From Rahnella variigena (GTDB taxonomy: Bacteria; Pseudomonadota; Gammaproteobacteria; Enterobacterales; Enterobacteriaceae), in the NCBI RefSeq assembly GCF_003610915.1, contig NZ_NSDJ01000001.1:1426001-1490000 (forward strand): a stretch of DNA of 64,000 bases. Direction: 5' to 3'. The translations under genes were made by a program, and so were the position numbers. Positions within the stretch are counted from its first letter, which is position 1. Each line of letters starts with the position of its first letter. This document shows positions 63,571-64,000 of this stretch, piece by piece. Below the pieces are notes generated by a model. It was not told the origin of the DNA and did not search any database. It saw only the letters and a program-made list of their open reading frames with translations.

Positions 63571-64000
63571 ATGATTCAGATTTGCAATATACGAAAAGAA
63601 TACAGCCAGTTTGTTATTGAGAATAAATCGAGTGGATTTTGTTTTGGTTTTTGCCTGACTTGGTTAGGCGATATTTTGAAAGAACGCCCGGCACAAAATA
63701 CCGGTGGTTGGCTGTCAGGGTGGTTTACCTCCACGCCAACAGCTGAGAAGAAAGCCTTCCTGCCTTCCGACTCTGCCCGTTTAAGAAAACTTTTTGAGCG
63801 CGCGGCAAGGAAGCAAAATAACTTTTTCCAAAGATATGATGCCAGAGATAAGTGCGCCTCTGGAAAGTCAGAATATGTCGAATTTACAGCTAATTATAAA
63901 AACACCCGTCAAAGTGCGAAGGAAAAGATCAGCGGTGTCCCCGGGCTGAATTATCGGTATTTTGAGCGAGATTATTTTAGGCAGTGCGAAGGCGCTGATC
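63571..64000 (+). CDS. Unidentified protein, N-terminal part; possible papain-like (C58/YopT-type) cysteine protease
   Basis: 143 complete codons without a stop, cut off by the window end. The ATG is preceded by GGGAG at 10 bases. Sequence begins MIQICNIRKEYSQFVIENKS, followed by GFCFGFCLTWLGDIL near residues 22-36, which resembles the nucleophile-cysteine G-x-C-x(3-5)-W pattern of YopT/AvrPphB C58 peptidases. The rest (WLSGWFTSTPTAEKKAFLP, FERAARKQNNFFQRYD) is basic and has no recognised domain. It is visibly more AT-rich than its neighbours, suggesting transfer. No signal peptide. Family assignment is weak; the His and Asp of the triad would lie beyond the window. Confidence 0.8.
   Translation, partial: MIQICNIRKEYSQFVIENKSSGFCFGFCLTWLGDILKERPAQNTGGWLSGWFTSTPTAEKKAFLPSDSARLRKLFERAARKQNNFFQRYDARDKCASGKSEYVEFTANYKNTRQSAKEKISGVPGLNYRYFERDYFRQCEGAD

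Overview
The window is an enterobacterial chromosome segment, about 64 kb, most like a Rahnella/Serratia/Yersinia relative (Enterobacterales, probably Yersiniaceae). This rests on very high similarity to Escherichia coli proteins and on a backbone order that follows the 0-75 kb region of the E. coli map: thrB-thrC-yaaA-alsT-talB-mog-satP-dnaK-dnaJ-nhaA-nhaR-rpsT-ribF-ileS-lspA-fkpB-ispH-dapB-carA-carB-kefF-kefC-folA-apaH-apaG-rsmA-pdxA-surA-lptD-djlA-rluA-rapA-polB-yabI-thiQ-thiP-thiB-sgrR-sgrS-setA. The genus is an inference. No rRNA, tRNA, CRISPR, prophage or insertion sequence was seen.

Layout. 1-7.9 kb: end of the threonine operon, peroxide-stress gene yaaA, alanine carrier alsT, talB, mog, an extra MHS-type carrier and satP. 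8-14 kb: heat-shock operon dnaK-dnaJ with a sigma-32 promoter, the sodium/proton antiporter nhaA with its regulator nhaR, and rpsT with a UUG start. 14.4-20.3 kb: the ribF-ileS-lspA-fkpB-ispH operon. 20.3-22.5 kb: accessory SMP-30 lactonase and porin. 23-29 kb: dapB and carAB with a readable pyrimidine/arginine control region. 29-36.4 kb: a secreted multidomain chitinase, the KefF-KefC potassium efflux system, a LysE-type exporter and YjjP-YjjB. 36.7-45 kb: folA, then the apaH-apaG-rsmA-pdxA-surA-lptD outer-membrane/maintenance cluster on the minus strand, and djlA. 45-49 kb: a large S6-protease-like autotransporter. 49-56.5 kb: rluA, rapA, polB, yabI; araBAD, which lies between polB and yabI in E. 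coli, is absent. 56.5-63.5 kb: thiamine importer thiBPQ behind a TPP riboswitch, and the sugar-phosphate stress module sgrR / sgrS-sgrT / setA. 63.6 kb to the end: a cut-off, AT-richer gene that may encode a cysteine-protease-like effector.

Points that stand out. (1) The thiB TPP riboswitch carries an insertion of about 163 nt in its P3 arm that itself folds into a long imperfect palindrome. (2) The last, truncated gene has its Shine-Dalgarno locked in a perfect 10-bp hairpin. (3) Long AT-rich perfect or near-perfect palindromes lie in front of both large secreted proteins (chitinase and autotransporter). (4) A palindromic intergenic repeat-like element lies between sgrS and setA. (5) Several genes start with UUG (rpsT, carA, kefC, thiB), and polB has no AUG or GUG in front of its conserved domain.

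Starts were chosen by homology to recalled E. coli proteins plus ribosome-binding sites; no database search was possible.
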